From NCBI GenBank assembly GCA_020055645.1, contig CM034546.1:104367812-104431811 (forward strand): a stretch of 64,000 nt of DNA, in the 5' to 3' direction. Source of the stretch: Tomocerus qinae. Lineage: Eukaryota > Arthropoda > Collembola > Entomobryomorpha > Tomoceridae. Every line of letters begins with the position of its first letter. Position 1 is the first letter of the stretch. Both the position numbers and the translations under genes were made by a program. Below the pieces are notes generated by a model. It did not search any database. It saw only the letters and a list, made by a program, of their open reading frames with translations, and was not told the DNA's origin. Shown one piece after another: positions 23,536 through 34,464 of the stretch.

Positions 23536-25074
23536 TTATGCAGACTTGTTTTTTGTTTTGTTTAACACTTCATATTCGTTAATTAATTCCATGTGGTTAA
23601 AATCAGAAGGTTTCTCTGTAAATTTCGTTAGCAGCGCCATTCTTTTGTCGTCAGGATAGGCGTAGTAGAACAGTATTTGGGTGTAGAGATTATTTATATC
23701 TTCAGGGCTCTGTAAAAATGTAATATTATTCAGATGTGTACATAATAAACAATACTTTTATAACTTTTAATGCAAAAACTTATTATTTACCATTAATTTC
23801 TTGTTATATTCCGCCATAATTAGAATTAAATCTTTAGAAGACTGTAATTCGGTGTAGTTAGCGAGAATCAATGAAACGGGAGAATTTTCGCCATGGGTTT
23901 GATATGAAACGAGAGGTGTGAAGTGGAAAACATTGTTGGAGAATTGACTTAAAAAGAACTCGTAACCATCATTGCGAGGAAGTGGAAAAATGAACTAGAT
24001 ACAACACAAATCATTGAAATTTTAGTAGTAACAATAGCATTAGAACAGATAATTCAACAAAATACCATGTTGTAAATTGCAGCTACTGAGGCTATTCTGC
24101 TATATACGGCTCCGGGCATTGAATCTCCAATCTTTCCTCGTTTTTCATTAAAAGCCTTCCAAATCTGAGTAAAAACCACGAGATAGTATAATTTAGAAAA
24201 CAAAGATTGTAAATAACTTGTGATGAAAATCAGGTAAATCGTGATCTTTACTTACATGTATTATGTCCTCTCTATCCATAGATGCCATTAATTCGACATT
24301 TAAATTTTCACTCAAACCCTAGCTCAGCATAACCAAAGCAATATCATAATATTATACAGATTAATAATTCGCTCATAATATATAGTAGATCGTTTATTTC
24401 CAACAATTGACAAGGAGTAGGAAATTAAGAATTACCAGAACCCCAAGTTCTTCAATACCCATATTATTATATAAGTGATACATATAAGTCAATAGCTTAT
24501 AAGTACTAAAATATTATTATTATTGGAAATTAAAATGTACCTTACCTCTTTTGAATTTGCGCCAGTTGTATTTCCAAAAGCTTTCTTGGGTGTCGGTTTT
24601 TTATTCTTGCATACCACTTGCTCTGCTTTGGCTCCAAAAACTTGAGGACTTGATCTAAGTCATACATATACAAGAAAAATTACATAACATTCAAAACTAT
24701 GCATTTTGTTAGACTAAATTATTTTCACACATTTAAAGCTTTTCTAACCTTTGAGCTTGAATTAACTTATTCTTGTATTTTTCGTAGTATTCGTTCTTTG
24801 ATAACCGATTCTTCAATGCTTGCAATTTTTCTTTCTCTTCATCTTTAAGAGCCGTGATATCAAAACCGTCTTCGTCATACTTTGCGTTTGTACCATTAGT
24901 TTCGTTTGATTTTGAAGCTTTAAGATTGCCCGAGTGACTTATTGATCTCAGGGAGACGGCTATTAAAGCACTCCTGGAAGAACTCCCAGTAACATCGAAA
25001 GGTCGAACTGACCATCTGAAAGGATTACTGGGTCCAAATATTCTACGCAGCAAGTAGGATGAAGATGAAGTCAT
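23536..25074 (-). CDS. ATPAF1: ATP synthase mitochondrial F1 complex assembly factor 1 (Atp11 family)
   Basis: Six exons on the minus strand: 25074-24749, 24654-24546, 24318-24256, 24164-24066, 23994-23791, 23709-23536; 975 nt, 324 residues, close to the usual length of ATPAF1. Role (family): chaperone that binds the free F1 beta subunit in the mitochondrial matrix and prevents its aggregation before F1 assembly. Seen: an N-terminal Ser/Arg-rich, acid-poor presequence (MTSSSSYLLRRIFG); a coiled segment NRLSKNEYYEKYKNKL; DREDIIHIWKAF; then the conserved core PLPRNDGYEFFLSQF, HFTPLVSYQTHGENSP, LILIMAEYNKK, LFYYAYPDD and a C-terminal KPSDFNHMELI. The start was set at the ATG just after a CTTGCAG acceptor, which implies a 5' untranslated intron. 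The core is divergent but the order of motifs is that of the family. Divergent neighbour: the ZNF839-like gene at 25696. Confidence 0.88.
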
Positions 25075-25695
25075 TTTGGCAGTTCCTGCAAGTAATTTTA
25101 TCCTCACAAAGGATAGCCAAATGATTAAATGTTCATTTTTGCTCTAATATTTTCCTTAGAAAAAATCCAGAAACATAATTACATTAGTAAAAACAATATC
25201 AAAAAAAGTTTGAATTTACCAATTTCAGTTTGCCTATTCAACTTTTGCAATCAAATCCAACTGATCTCGGAAATCTAGCAAAATATAAAGCCAGCCAGCT
25301 GAGACAACTGTCTTAGCTAGAAGAAACCATGAAATTTTAACCACTAATTTATTAACTATGCGAAAAAAATCAGCCAGAAAATAACTCCGATCCGAAGAAT
25401 CAGGTATCTAAAAGTGGAAGAATGAGTTTGAGAACACTCTTATTCCAACTTTGAACTATAGCTTGAACAGCATTTTACATTAGCGCTACTTCAAATGCGG
25501 TAGATTTGTCTTTTGCTGGACGCGAAAGAGAACACTATTGACATTAAGCCGAATGTCGGTCTTAAAATAACTTGTCATAATAATAGCTACTTTAATTTAA
25601 ATTTCATTTACTAGATTAAGAAATATTCTCTGTGTCAGTTTCAATAGGTGATACAATATAATTGTTGTCAGTATTAATTCGCGTGGGAAAGTAGT
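25075..25695. other. Head-to-head promoter region, ATPAF1 / zinc-finger gene
   Basis: The 621 bases separating the two divergent start codons. They contain the ATPAF1 5' leader with a likely untranslated intron and the upstream region of the zinc-finger gene; no TATA box stands out. Confidence 0.4.
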
Positions 25696-27814
25696 ATGTT
25701 AACTACAGCAGCCATTAAGGAAGGCAAGAATTACATACATAAAGGAATAAATCAGGTCGCGAAATCAAGACCCGGTATGGGGGGTCAGGTCAAGGTCTAC
25801 GTAATAGATCCCAAGAAGCTTCAACAACGGCTAGAGGCTATGGTTGAAAATTTTTCCAATGCAAAGAAAACTGAAGAAGATGCCACATCGGTTTCTACTG
25901 ACGAAAAATCTCCTGAAGAATGTGAAAAAAACCGGGCTGAACTGGCTGAAGAGAAAAGAGAAGAGCGACTTAAAATTCGCAAACGAAAAAGAAAACAAGC
26001 AAGAGAAATTATTTTGGAACAAAAGGGTAAAGCTGAACAGGCCCGTGAGTTGTCATTTTTAATGAAGCCTCCTACGACAACGAGAGTAGGTCGCGTAAGT
26101 AAAAGTTTAAATCACGTTAATACTTCTGCAAAAAATTATGAGACTAAAGAAAGTTCGGGAAGTATACCTTTAAAAATACGAAAACGAGAGCCGCCTGAAA
26201 TGTTCCGTTGTCAAGCATGTCAAAAAGTATATCTTGGCTATACCAAATTATTTTCACATTATAGCAAGTTTCCAGATCACCAAATAAAATCTTCCAATCC
26301 ACAAAATAGCACCGCAACCGTTCCGAAACCAAGCCACACAGCCACAGTGTCAAAACCGATACAACAATCAAATGGCTTACAAGATAATGAAACGAAAGTA
26401 CACAATAATTACTACAATAACCCTCCGAAACAGACAGCCGATGCAGAAGTACAAGTTCAGGTTCACGTAGTTGAAGTTGAGGTTCCTTCTCCGAAAGAGT
26501 CACTTTTGAATCTGGAGACAAATCCTAGAAGTACAACAGCACCCACTACAAGTATGACGACAAATCATCTTCAGTTACACGAGCAGCATGGTCAGGAAAT
26601 AGCTAATGATTCTGCTCATATTGACCCTGTCGTGAATCTTTTAATAAGCGACTGTAATTTTTCAAAAAGCAATTTGAACACCCCGATGCTAATGCAAGTT
26701 TCAAACCAACTATCCCTAACACAGCCCATCGCCATGCCAGATCTCTGCCTACCCGACCGATTATCTTTGCAAATTGGAAACGATCCAATTGGAAATACAG
26801 ATTTTTGTTTAAGTTCTTTTGGAGCTTTTGCTTCTAGCGGCCATCATTTCAATATACCCGACAGAAACCAATGCCAAGATATTGCCCAGGCCATTATTGA
26901 TTCTAATTGCATAGATATCCATACAACAGATTCCAATATTTCCAATGTGTCGGTCGACTTGCAAATTTTTGAAGACTCTGTGTCACATAGTGACGTTATT
27001 CACAACCAAATGCAAATTCAACCCAATGAAGATACCATGCTTATGGACACCAATAGCAATTCTGTATTTTTCCATTGTCCAGAAATAGATTCTCAGAATC
27101 GACCATTAAGCCCTACAGTTGTTTCTGTTGAGGATGGATTGGAGCAGTTGCAAAACTTTAATAGCAATCTTATTCAGACATCATCGGACAAAACTACATG
27201 GCAATTTGTCAAACACCAGATAAAAACTCAGGGCATTAACCAGGTACAAGATCATCGTTTTTTCGTCGTCATTTTCTGTAGTTGTACAAAATTATTAAGG
27301 GCTCGTGAGTTAAAATATTTGAAAATTGTATCGAAAGCTAATTTGATTAAAATATTCTTTCTTTATAGGCTTGTGGAGAGATTTCTGAAATGGCTGACAA
27401 GCTGTCGAAGGTTGCTCGTGATAAATTCATTCCAATTCGGGAGGATGAAATTGAAAGATTAGGGAATTCAGTTCCGATTATTCAGGTAAGCACATCGGCA
27501 TTTGTTTCCTTATATGACATACTTGAACTAATTGACTATATAACTATGAGAGTTTTTTACTGAGTTCACGTGTCTTGCAGGTGGATACACCATTTTTCTC
27601 GCATCTTTTGGATTTGCCATTTGGCACTTACATATATAAGGAGGATGCCGGTACTAGAAAACTTATACCACCACCACCACCAACAGCAGAGCTGTCCTTA
27701 ACAGGTGGTGTTGAGGTTGACATTGACAGGTTCCTTTCACCGGACATTGATCTCATCAATTTGCCTCACTTGACCAATTTGGATTTTACTGCTATCTGTA
27801 ACAACAGTTCCTAA
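25696..27814 (+). CDS. Zinc-finger protein, ZNF839-like
   Basis: Three phase-0 exons: 25696-27243, 27369-27485, 27581-27814; 1899 nt, 632 residues. Seen: a Lys/Glu/Arg-rich segment with a basic cluster LKIRKRKRKQAREI that can serve as a nuclear localisation signal; KPPTTTRVGR; a single C2H2 finger with Cys172, Cys175, His188 and His195 (CQACQKVYLG then HYSKFPDH), which has a wider histidine spacing than classical fingers; a long Asn/Ser/Gln-rich low-complexity region; then in exons 2-3 a conserved helical block MADKLSKVARDKFIPIREDE and a Pro-rich PPPPPTAEL tail. The FPDH-type single finger plus RVGR block match the vertebrate ZNF839 layout, so the call is by motif order, not by overall identity. 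Nuclear role presumed; target unknown. AATAAA at 28739. Confidence 0.75.
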
Positions 27815-29854
27815 TTATATGAATACAGTTATCATCAACATCATTATTAATTTAAAATGTGTGTATAATGAATTGTGTTATTTAAACCAGTAGTATAATT
27901 TATGTATAAATTCATAATTTTAGTTTAGAAGTTGAGTTTATGTAGTCCGGTTGCGTTTTGTGTCACGAAATTTATCGCAACGCAATACACTACAAGCGTA
28001 GCGTAGCATTTTTTAAACAGATATTATACCACTGTATGCCACGAAATGATATTCACATTCTTTTAACAGTGTTCTTTTAGCAACTTTTATGATGATTTGA
28101 CTTTTCGTTTTTCGAGGCATTATTAAATATATACACACATGACGCTTGTTGATTGTTATGTTCATGCAGTCGCTGAAGGCAGCTACTTATTACAGTTCTG
28201 TTTTAAAACTAAGTTATATTTTTGTTCCATGATTGCGAATGGTACATTCTCAGAATACATTGCATGTCTAATGTCTTGTCTCTCTAACTGATTGTTATTC
28301 GGTGAAACTGTTAAAATCTGAAAGTAATAATTGTAGCTTAATTTAAAAGTAGAAACTTAATTGACTTGTAGGTTCATCTTGTAAAATTGTATATATTATT
28401 TTGAAAATTGATATGAATTTTAATTGACATTGACGAAAGAATTCTTAGGTTAAGTCGTAACGTAATAGCCATAGCTTTACATAGAAATATATTAAATGTC
28501 TACAAATAAGAGCGTTTATCTATCATATGACTCCGTGGGACATAAATACATACTTATTAATTCCTAACTATTTACTTGTAAGATAATGTAATACTATCAT
28601 TGTAAATTACATACACACAAAAGACTAGATTGCAGTATAATGTAGAATAGTAGCATCGATATCATAAAGTACTCTACCATACTGTGTATTACCGATATAT
28701 ATAAGTTGTGTTGAACAATTTAGTAAGAAATAAATGTACATATATAAAATTTGGAACTTTAAGCTGTTTGTATTTTAGTTAGTAACCTATACGTGTATCA
28801 ATTTGTCGTTTGCGACCTATAGAAAAGTTTCTGTATTAATATATGTGGCTGAAATATCATTGGTATCCAAGATTCATAGTGTAAGACACAATCACTAATA
28901 CACATCTGGAATGGATCCTGAATACTATACCATAATATATATTATAATCCTTATACAAGGAAGATAGATATGTAATAGGTTCTTATGTGAATTGGTGAAT
29001 AGACATTATACGCTAGAGGCAATATACTTCAAATATAGATATTTTCTGAAGCTAAGTCTGCATGTATGTAATACATTACACTGCAAAGACTTACACAAGA
29101 CCGAAGGTTATTATTCCAAGAAAGGAAATGGATATCCATAGATAAGGGATCAGAATAATATTAGGCAGCCGGATTTGAGCTGAAGTGTCTAATATCTGTA
29201 CATACTTTTTAAATTGTAGTTTTAGAAAACTGACAGCAAGAAAAATCTGGGATATATGGATAGGGGTTGATAATTGTTAAAATCCCATGCATCCTTCTTT
29301 CGGAGTCTATTGTAATGCATGTATTCTAATTCTATGAAATCGTGTTGTGCAAGTCCATGAAACATGAGCTAGTTTCATAAGATAAAATATTTAAACTTTT
29401 TTGTCAAGGCCTACACATGTATGTATAGAGGTAGTCTGTATTTCACATTGCCTACAAATACATTGATTTACTCGAAACCCATTTTTACGATTATATAGCA
29501 TAATAATATGGATATGTTAACAGAAATGAAAACGAGGTTCCTTTAACTACGACAATCACGGATCCGAATCATTCCTGTCTCTAAAAGTCACTAAATAGAG
29601 CTATATTATAACAAACTCTGAAACTTGTATTATCCATTTCTCGGACATTTCAGTTTCTCAGACATTAAATATATGTAGGAAATCCAATAGCTTAAAGATT
29701 TCTACAAGAACACCAAAATACTTTAAGTCGAATTAGTTTAGTTCAAGCGTTTAGGGCATTACTGCAACCCAAGAACAACGTTTAGTAGAGAAGAGAGTAA
29801 AGTAGTTAGTGATCTCAAAGTGTGTTTACATTATCAGACTTGAAAAATAAAAGC
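27815..29854. other. 3' untranslated and intergenic region
   Basis: Probable long 3' untranslated region of the zinc-finger gene up to the poly(A) signal at 28739, followed by about 1.1 kb of AT-rich spacer. No other gene recognised. Confidence 0.4.
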
Positions 29855-30927
29855 ATGCGGGTGACGATGCGCCCTACTGGAAAAAGAACATTGTATGTTT
29901 TATCGTTTTTAATATTTTGGTACATCTTCCTTACGAAGCGAAAATATACTGAGGTTTTTGAGATTGATTTTGAGACAGTGGAGCCGAAAGTTGTATGGGA
30001 ATTCTGGGCAGATTTCTCTAACTGGAAGAAACTAAATCCAACTGTGTAAGTAATTACTCGTGATCTTATTAACCAAATGCTACCTGTATGCTACTATAAA
30101 ATGCAATTTCTATCCATCATTTAATCTTATATACACGATGGATCTCTTAAGTCCATCTCCAATGGTATTCTATATTTGGATTTCATTTGTAATTCTAGTG
30201 CAGACTTTGAAGTTGAATATGAAAGAGGTACTTACGAAAGTTGGGAATACGCAGTTACTTATTTCGAACACTTAGCCATGTTCCCCTTGATCACCAATAC
30301 TAACAGAGGTGTTTTTAAAGTCACTCCTGAAAAGCGTGTGGGACATTTTACGCAACCGTACCGTATTGATTCCGAACACTGGACATGTTTCTCTATATTT
30401 TTTTGCCGTAAGAATTTTTTCTTAATATCTAGTGCGTTATCATTAAAATATGAATACATGAGACAAATCAGGAAACACAGTAAACGTAGTATACACAAAC
30501 TAGTCAACGGTGAAATTCATTTAAATGTATTTAAAACTGTCAAAAATCAATTGGGTCAAATAGGACATTTTCATAACATATTAGATAGTGTACAAGCTTT
30601 GGAAAAATATTTTTCACTAATGTCTTGCTATTTCAAAAAATTATGACCACATCACAAAAGTTTATATTATTGAGCAAAAAAATCTATTGATTTCTTTTAG
30701 TACACACCGATGCGGATATGACATTTACGTCAACAACGAAAGTTTCTCGTCAGGGAAATGATGCAAGACAGCAATCTAAGGTTGTTGATACAAGAGTGGT
30801 GGAAGTTATTAACTATGAATGTATCAGATTGTTAGCTCCTCTTTGCCGAAGTGAATTGAAGTCTCAACGGAACCTAATCTACAACAAAGCTCAACTAATT
30901 GACTTTAGTACCTACAAAGACCAGTAA
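29855..30927 (+). CDS. Membrane-anchored SRPBCC/polyketide-cyclase-like protein
   Basis: Three exons, 29855-30045, 30199-30407, 30701-30927, with consistent phases 2 and 1, 627 nt, 208 residues. Seen: an N-terminal basic start followed by one hydrophobic segment (LYVLSFLIFWYIFL) that looks like a signal anchor, then KRKYTEVFEIDFETVEPKVV and WEFWADFSNWKKLNPTV, then a beta-rich body with YERGTYESWEY and, near the end, a long helix starting LLAPLCRSELKSQRNLIYNK. Known: the order 'strand - VW..WaDF.NW.kLNP - strands - long C-terminal helix' is the helix-grip (SRPBCC/Polyketide_cyc) fold, which binds hydrophobic ligands. Inference: a membrane-tethered ligand-binding protein; ligand unknown. The ATG was taken because the upstream in-frame codons include no better start. 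Confidence 0.65.
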
Positions 30928-31999
30928 TTAATAATAGTTACTATTCTGGTACTATATATACCTATCAACTGTAATATTATCAATTGGACACTTCAAATCG
31001 TGTTTTCTTGTGTGTATTATCTTCAAACTTTATACCTCTTTACAACCTAAATAGTTTAAGAATATTATGACGGAATATTCCAAGTCTAGTATGGAATGCA
31101 GATTCTGTAGATAGTTATAGAATACTTTTGGACACAGCCCTATATCTAAGTATATCTGAAGTTGATGACCTAATATAGGTACTTTCTTACATTGTATATA
31201 ATATCTTGAACTATAAACACTGTTAAATGTCAATCTGGTTCATCTGTCTTTGTTCATTTTAATGTAATTCAAAGACAGTTGTAATATGCAATGCAGACTA
31301 ATGGGATATAAGGAGGGGGTGTTTAATTTAAGTTTTCATACAGTGTAACTGTTATAGTTTGTTTCTAATTGAAGTGCTAAAGCATCAAAGCTGTTACTTA
31401 TAATAATAGTACTAAATTTTTGAACTACTGTTGAGAATTTAGAAAAATTATGTTTCCAACATTTCCCGAAATTATTAAAATATTTTAAAGTACTACATGT
31501 AAGAAAAAATAAACTTTCATCATTGTATAGGGGGCTGAACTGTCAATTCGAATAATTTTATTCATGGCTAAAGTGAAAATGGCTTGAATTGAAAAAGGTC
31601 TACTACGTAATGTGTTATCCAAGAGAGTATTTGCAGGAGACGTTGAAAGAATATCCGGAGAAAGTTGTTTTCTCTTTGATATAAGTTGTATATGTTACTA
31701 CGTTTCAAGGGAAAACGACTTTCTCCGTCAATATCCCACTCAATTACTTGGTATTATCAACCCTTGAACAATACAACACATCAATGTATTGTTTTTAAGC
31801 AAGATACGAATATTTTTACAGGTCACACTGAGATTAAAGTACAATATTCTCAAGCAACTTTTACAAAAAACATCAACCAAGATATTGCGATTACATGATA
31901 AATTCAAAACTGAGTGGATTCCACAACCGCAATTTTTCCGTTGATGAACTCGTTCAAACTTGGTGGATTTTCACTTTTCGGGATTAATGTATTAAATAT
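30928..31999. other. Intergenic region between convergent genes
   Basis: AT-rich. AATAAA at 31508 may end the SRPBCC-like transcript. No coding sequence recognised. Confidence 0.45.
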
Positions 32000-33268
32000 T
32001 TACTTGTCTTTGGGTTCGTTAGCTACTGGAGATTCAGCACTTTTTGGAAAGTCATTACTACTGCCATTCGATTCAGGGTCAGACGAGGAAGTCGAATTGT
32101 TGTTAATTCCGAGAAAAATCATGCTGTTAGTGTCGGCAACGAGTGTTTTCCCAAAACTGTCTTCATCACTTAATCCCGTTATTATTGTTGAAACAACATC
32201 CTTCAAGAGATTATACACAGTGAGCCAAATTGGCTCTTGTTCGCTACCTTCTTGCTCAGTTGCTGGCCTAACACAATTAGTACAAGAAATTGGTTCATAA
32301 GTCGTCTGCTGGTCAGTCATGGTCATAGTCAAACTTCCTTTGGGTTTAGCTTGAGTTTGGGTGTTAGAATTTTCCTTTTCCCGAAATAAAGGTACAGCAC
32401 TAGCATTACTGAGATTAGTGACATTTCTTTTCGGTGGGAGTGGTAAATTTGGAGTTTTCTGGTGCCGAATGTTCTGTGGTGGATGCACTTGCTTGGAATA
32501 ATCCACTTCTTGGGTACGATACATCAGCCTGGAACTAGACATTTCCTGACGAGCTTGCATTTTTCGAAGATAATCTAAGTTCTGATAGTAGTTAAACATT
32601 TGCTGAGGAGTAATCATTTGCTGAGGGGCATAGTAAATCTGCTGAGGTGGGAACATATGTTGAAATGGGTACGTCTGCTGTGGTGAGTACGTATGCTGAG
32701 GTGGGTACGTCTGCTGAGGTGGGTGTGTCTGCCGAGATGGGTACGTCTGCTGAGATAGGTACGTCTGCTGAGGTGGGTACGTCTGCTGAGGAAGGTACGT
32801 TTGCTGAATTGGGTACACTTGCTGAGGAGAATACATTTGGTGGGGATGATACAATTGTGGACGAGGTGGTTGCATTTGCTGAGACCTTGGTGCACTAACT
32901 CTAGGATGACCCCCTCTAAACTGATTCATTGGTGGTGATGATAATGAAGCTGCATTCGCTAGACGACTACTATTCCTCATATTCACCGAAGCAAAGAGTA
33001 GAGGGGCGGAAGGAGCTACAGTACGATTATCTTCAGTAGGATTTTCGGAAAATGGTACAAAATTTTGCTGGGATATTATTTGCGGTGGTAACTGCTCCTG
33101 TGGCGCTGTTTTAGCAGGTGCAATGGGTTGCTGAGATTGAATTGACGAAGAATTTTGCAATAACAGTACATTTTGCGGGGGTGTATTCTCAGATGGAGGT
33201 TGTTCAGCCATGACTTTTTCACAAAATGCACTAGATGGTTCAGAAGAGGATTGGGAAGGAACTGACAT
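32000..33268 (-). CDS. Intronless Gln/Pro/Tyr-repeat protein, 422 residues, unknown
   Basis: A single open frame on the minus strand. Start taken at the ATG at 33268 (MSVPSQSSSEPSS); the frame opens three codons earlier without an ATG. Seen: an N-terminal Ser/Gln/Pro-rich region; residues about 130-230 are a degenerate six-residue repeat of the QQTYPP type, with versions such as QQTYLP, QQTHPP and QHTYSP; then YYQNLDYLRKMQARQEM, a possible short helix; a basic Pro-rich part; near the C-terminus YEPISCTNCVRP with two cysteines and a hydrophobic helix PIWLTVYNLLKDVVSTIITG that may be an interaction or membrane-edge helix; and an Asn/Ser-rich tail. No family recognised. Low-complexity composition resembles condensate-forming or extracellular matrix proteins, but there is no signal peptide. 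Transcription is not proven. Confidence 0.65.
   Translation of the reverse strand: MSVPSQSSSEPSSAFCEKVMAEQPPSENTPPQNVLLLQNSSSIQSQQPIAPAKTAPQEQLPPQIISQQNFVPFSENPTEDNRTVAPSAPLLFASVNMRNSSRLANAASLSSPPMNQFRGGHPRVSAPRSQQMQPPRPQLYHPHQMYSPQQVYPIQQTYLPQQTYPPQQTYLSQQTYPSRQTHPPQQTYPPQHTYSPQQTYPFQHMFPPQQIYYAPQQMITPQQMFNYYQNLDYLRKMQARQEMSSSRLMYRTQEVDYSKQVHPPQNIRHQKTPNLPLPPKRNVTNLSNASAVPLFREKENSNTQTQAKPKGSLTMTMTDQQTTYEPISCTNCVRPATEQEGSEQEPIWLTVYNLLKDVVSTIITGLSDEDSFGKTLVADTNSMIFLGINNNSTSSSDPESNGSSNDFPKSAESPVANEPKDK
32650..32840. repeat. 18-bp coding minisatellite
   Basis: About ten imperfect copies of an 18-base unit (GGGTACGTCTGCTGAGGT type on the plus strand) inside the Gln/Pro/Tyr-repeat gene. A period divisible by three keeps all frames open, which explains open frames on both strands here. 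Confidence 0.85.
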
Positions 33269-34464
33269 CTCAAACAATTGCTATACCTGAGAAGCATAAT
33301 ACATTTTTATCTCATCACATCAGTAGTTCCATCATAACAAATACAGATGCGTAAAAATTATTAGAAATACTTTACATACCTGTTTTATAAACGATTACAA
33401 ATGAGGAGGTACAAAGAATTTAGAAATAGGAGGGGAATCAGTAATTCCATTCCTCCAAAAACTGAAAGTGGTGTAGTGTATAATCTACGTTACGTACTTT
33501 AAAACGAAGTGATGCATTTTGATGTGAACACATGCATTTTTTTTAAATAGTTGAAACAATTTGGCAAATCCAGTAACCAAGGGGTTATAGCTTTGATTAG
33601 CAAGGGCTCTTTGAAAGTTGGATATTTCTATGAGTATTATTATGGCTGAATAGTGGCTGAATAGAGCCATAGAGCTATAAGTCAAATGCATTTATGATCT
33701 ACGGAGAAGAAGATGTGTTTTGTGACAATGCAATGAAGAAGTAAATGATAAATAAATGCTATTGATGCGAACACATTACAAAAACGTTTTGCATAACTCA
33801 TTGAAACAAGCAACTTAATGCAGATTAAAATAGAATTGCGAGTAACAATATTTCGTACAATAATGTCACTAAAATGATCATATTAATGATGCATGGTCGT
33901 GCACTGGCTCTTTTCAGCTGAATGGATCATGAAAATTAAAAATTGCAAAGGAAAAAATATAAATATGTGTAAATAATTAAATTGGTTGTACACAATTTAT
34001 TTTTCTTCAACTCGAGGAAGTCGACTTCAACTATTAACGCTACAGTTCACCTGCAATTTTCTTATGTTTATTTTTGTAGTACAATAATACAGTAGAATAT
34101 TTATATTTTAAAAAGCAAGTACACAATCTCAAACGATAATAATTACTTAGAGTAAGAAAATGAAATAAGCACAAGCACGCAAGACGATTGTAATTTGGCC
34201 TTGAATTAAATTAAACATCAGGCAGCTTATACTCCCGTCGAACGTCTCAATTTGCTTCAGTTATTATCCTCATCTACATGCAAAATGAATCACAGTAGAA
34301 AGAAAGTGACTTGTTGCAAAAATAAGTGAAAGAACTGATTACAGTGCAAAAACAACTAAGGAAAGGAGACTACAGTGGTAAAAAAGGTAAGCTTAATAAA
34401 TAGATCAAGTGAGACTTATATATAAGCAGTTCGGGACTGATCGGAAGCTATGAGGGATTCACTT
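33269..34464. other. Intergenic region, no gene seen
   Basis: AT-rich spacer upstream of the Gln/Pro/Tyr-repeat gene and downstream of eIF3d, both on the minus strand. A TTTATT near 34069 could be the minus-strand poly(A) signal of eIF3d. Confidence 0.4.

Noticed and set aside
24436-24490. Possible extra ATPAF1 exon encoding MGIEELGVL
   Set aside because: Splice sites and phase would permit it, but the six-exon model without it already matches the family's length and motif spacing.
32614-32898. Open frames on both strands in the repeat region
   Set aside because: They result from the 18-bp repeat whose period is divisible by three; the 422-residue minus-strand frame extends well beyond the repeat and is preferred.
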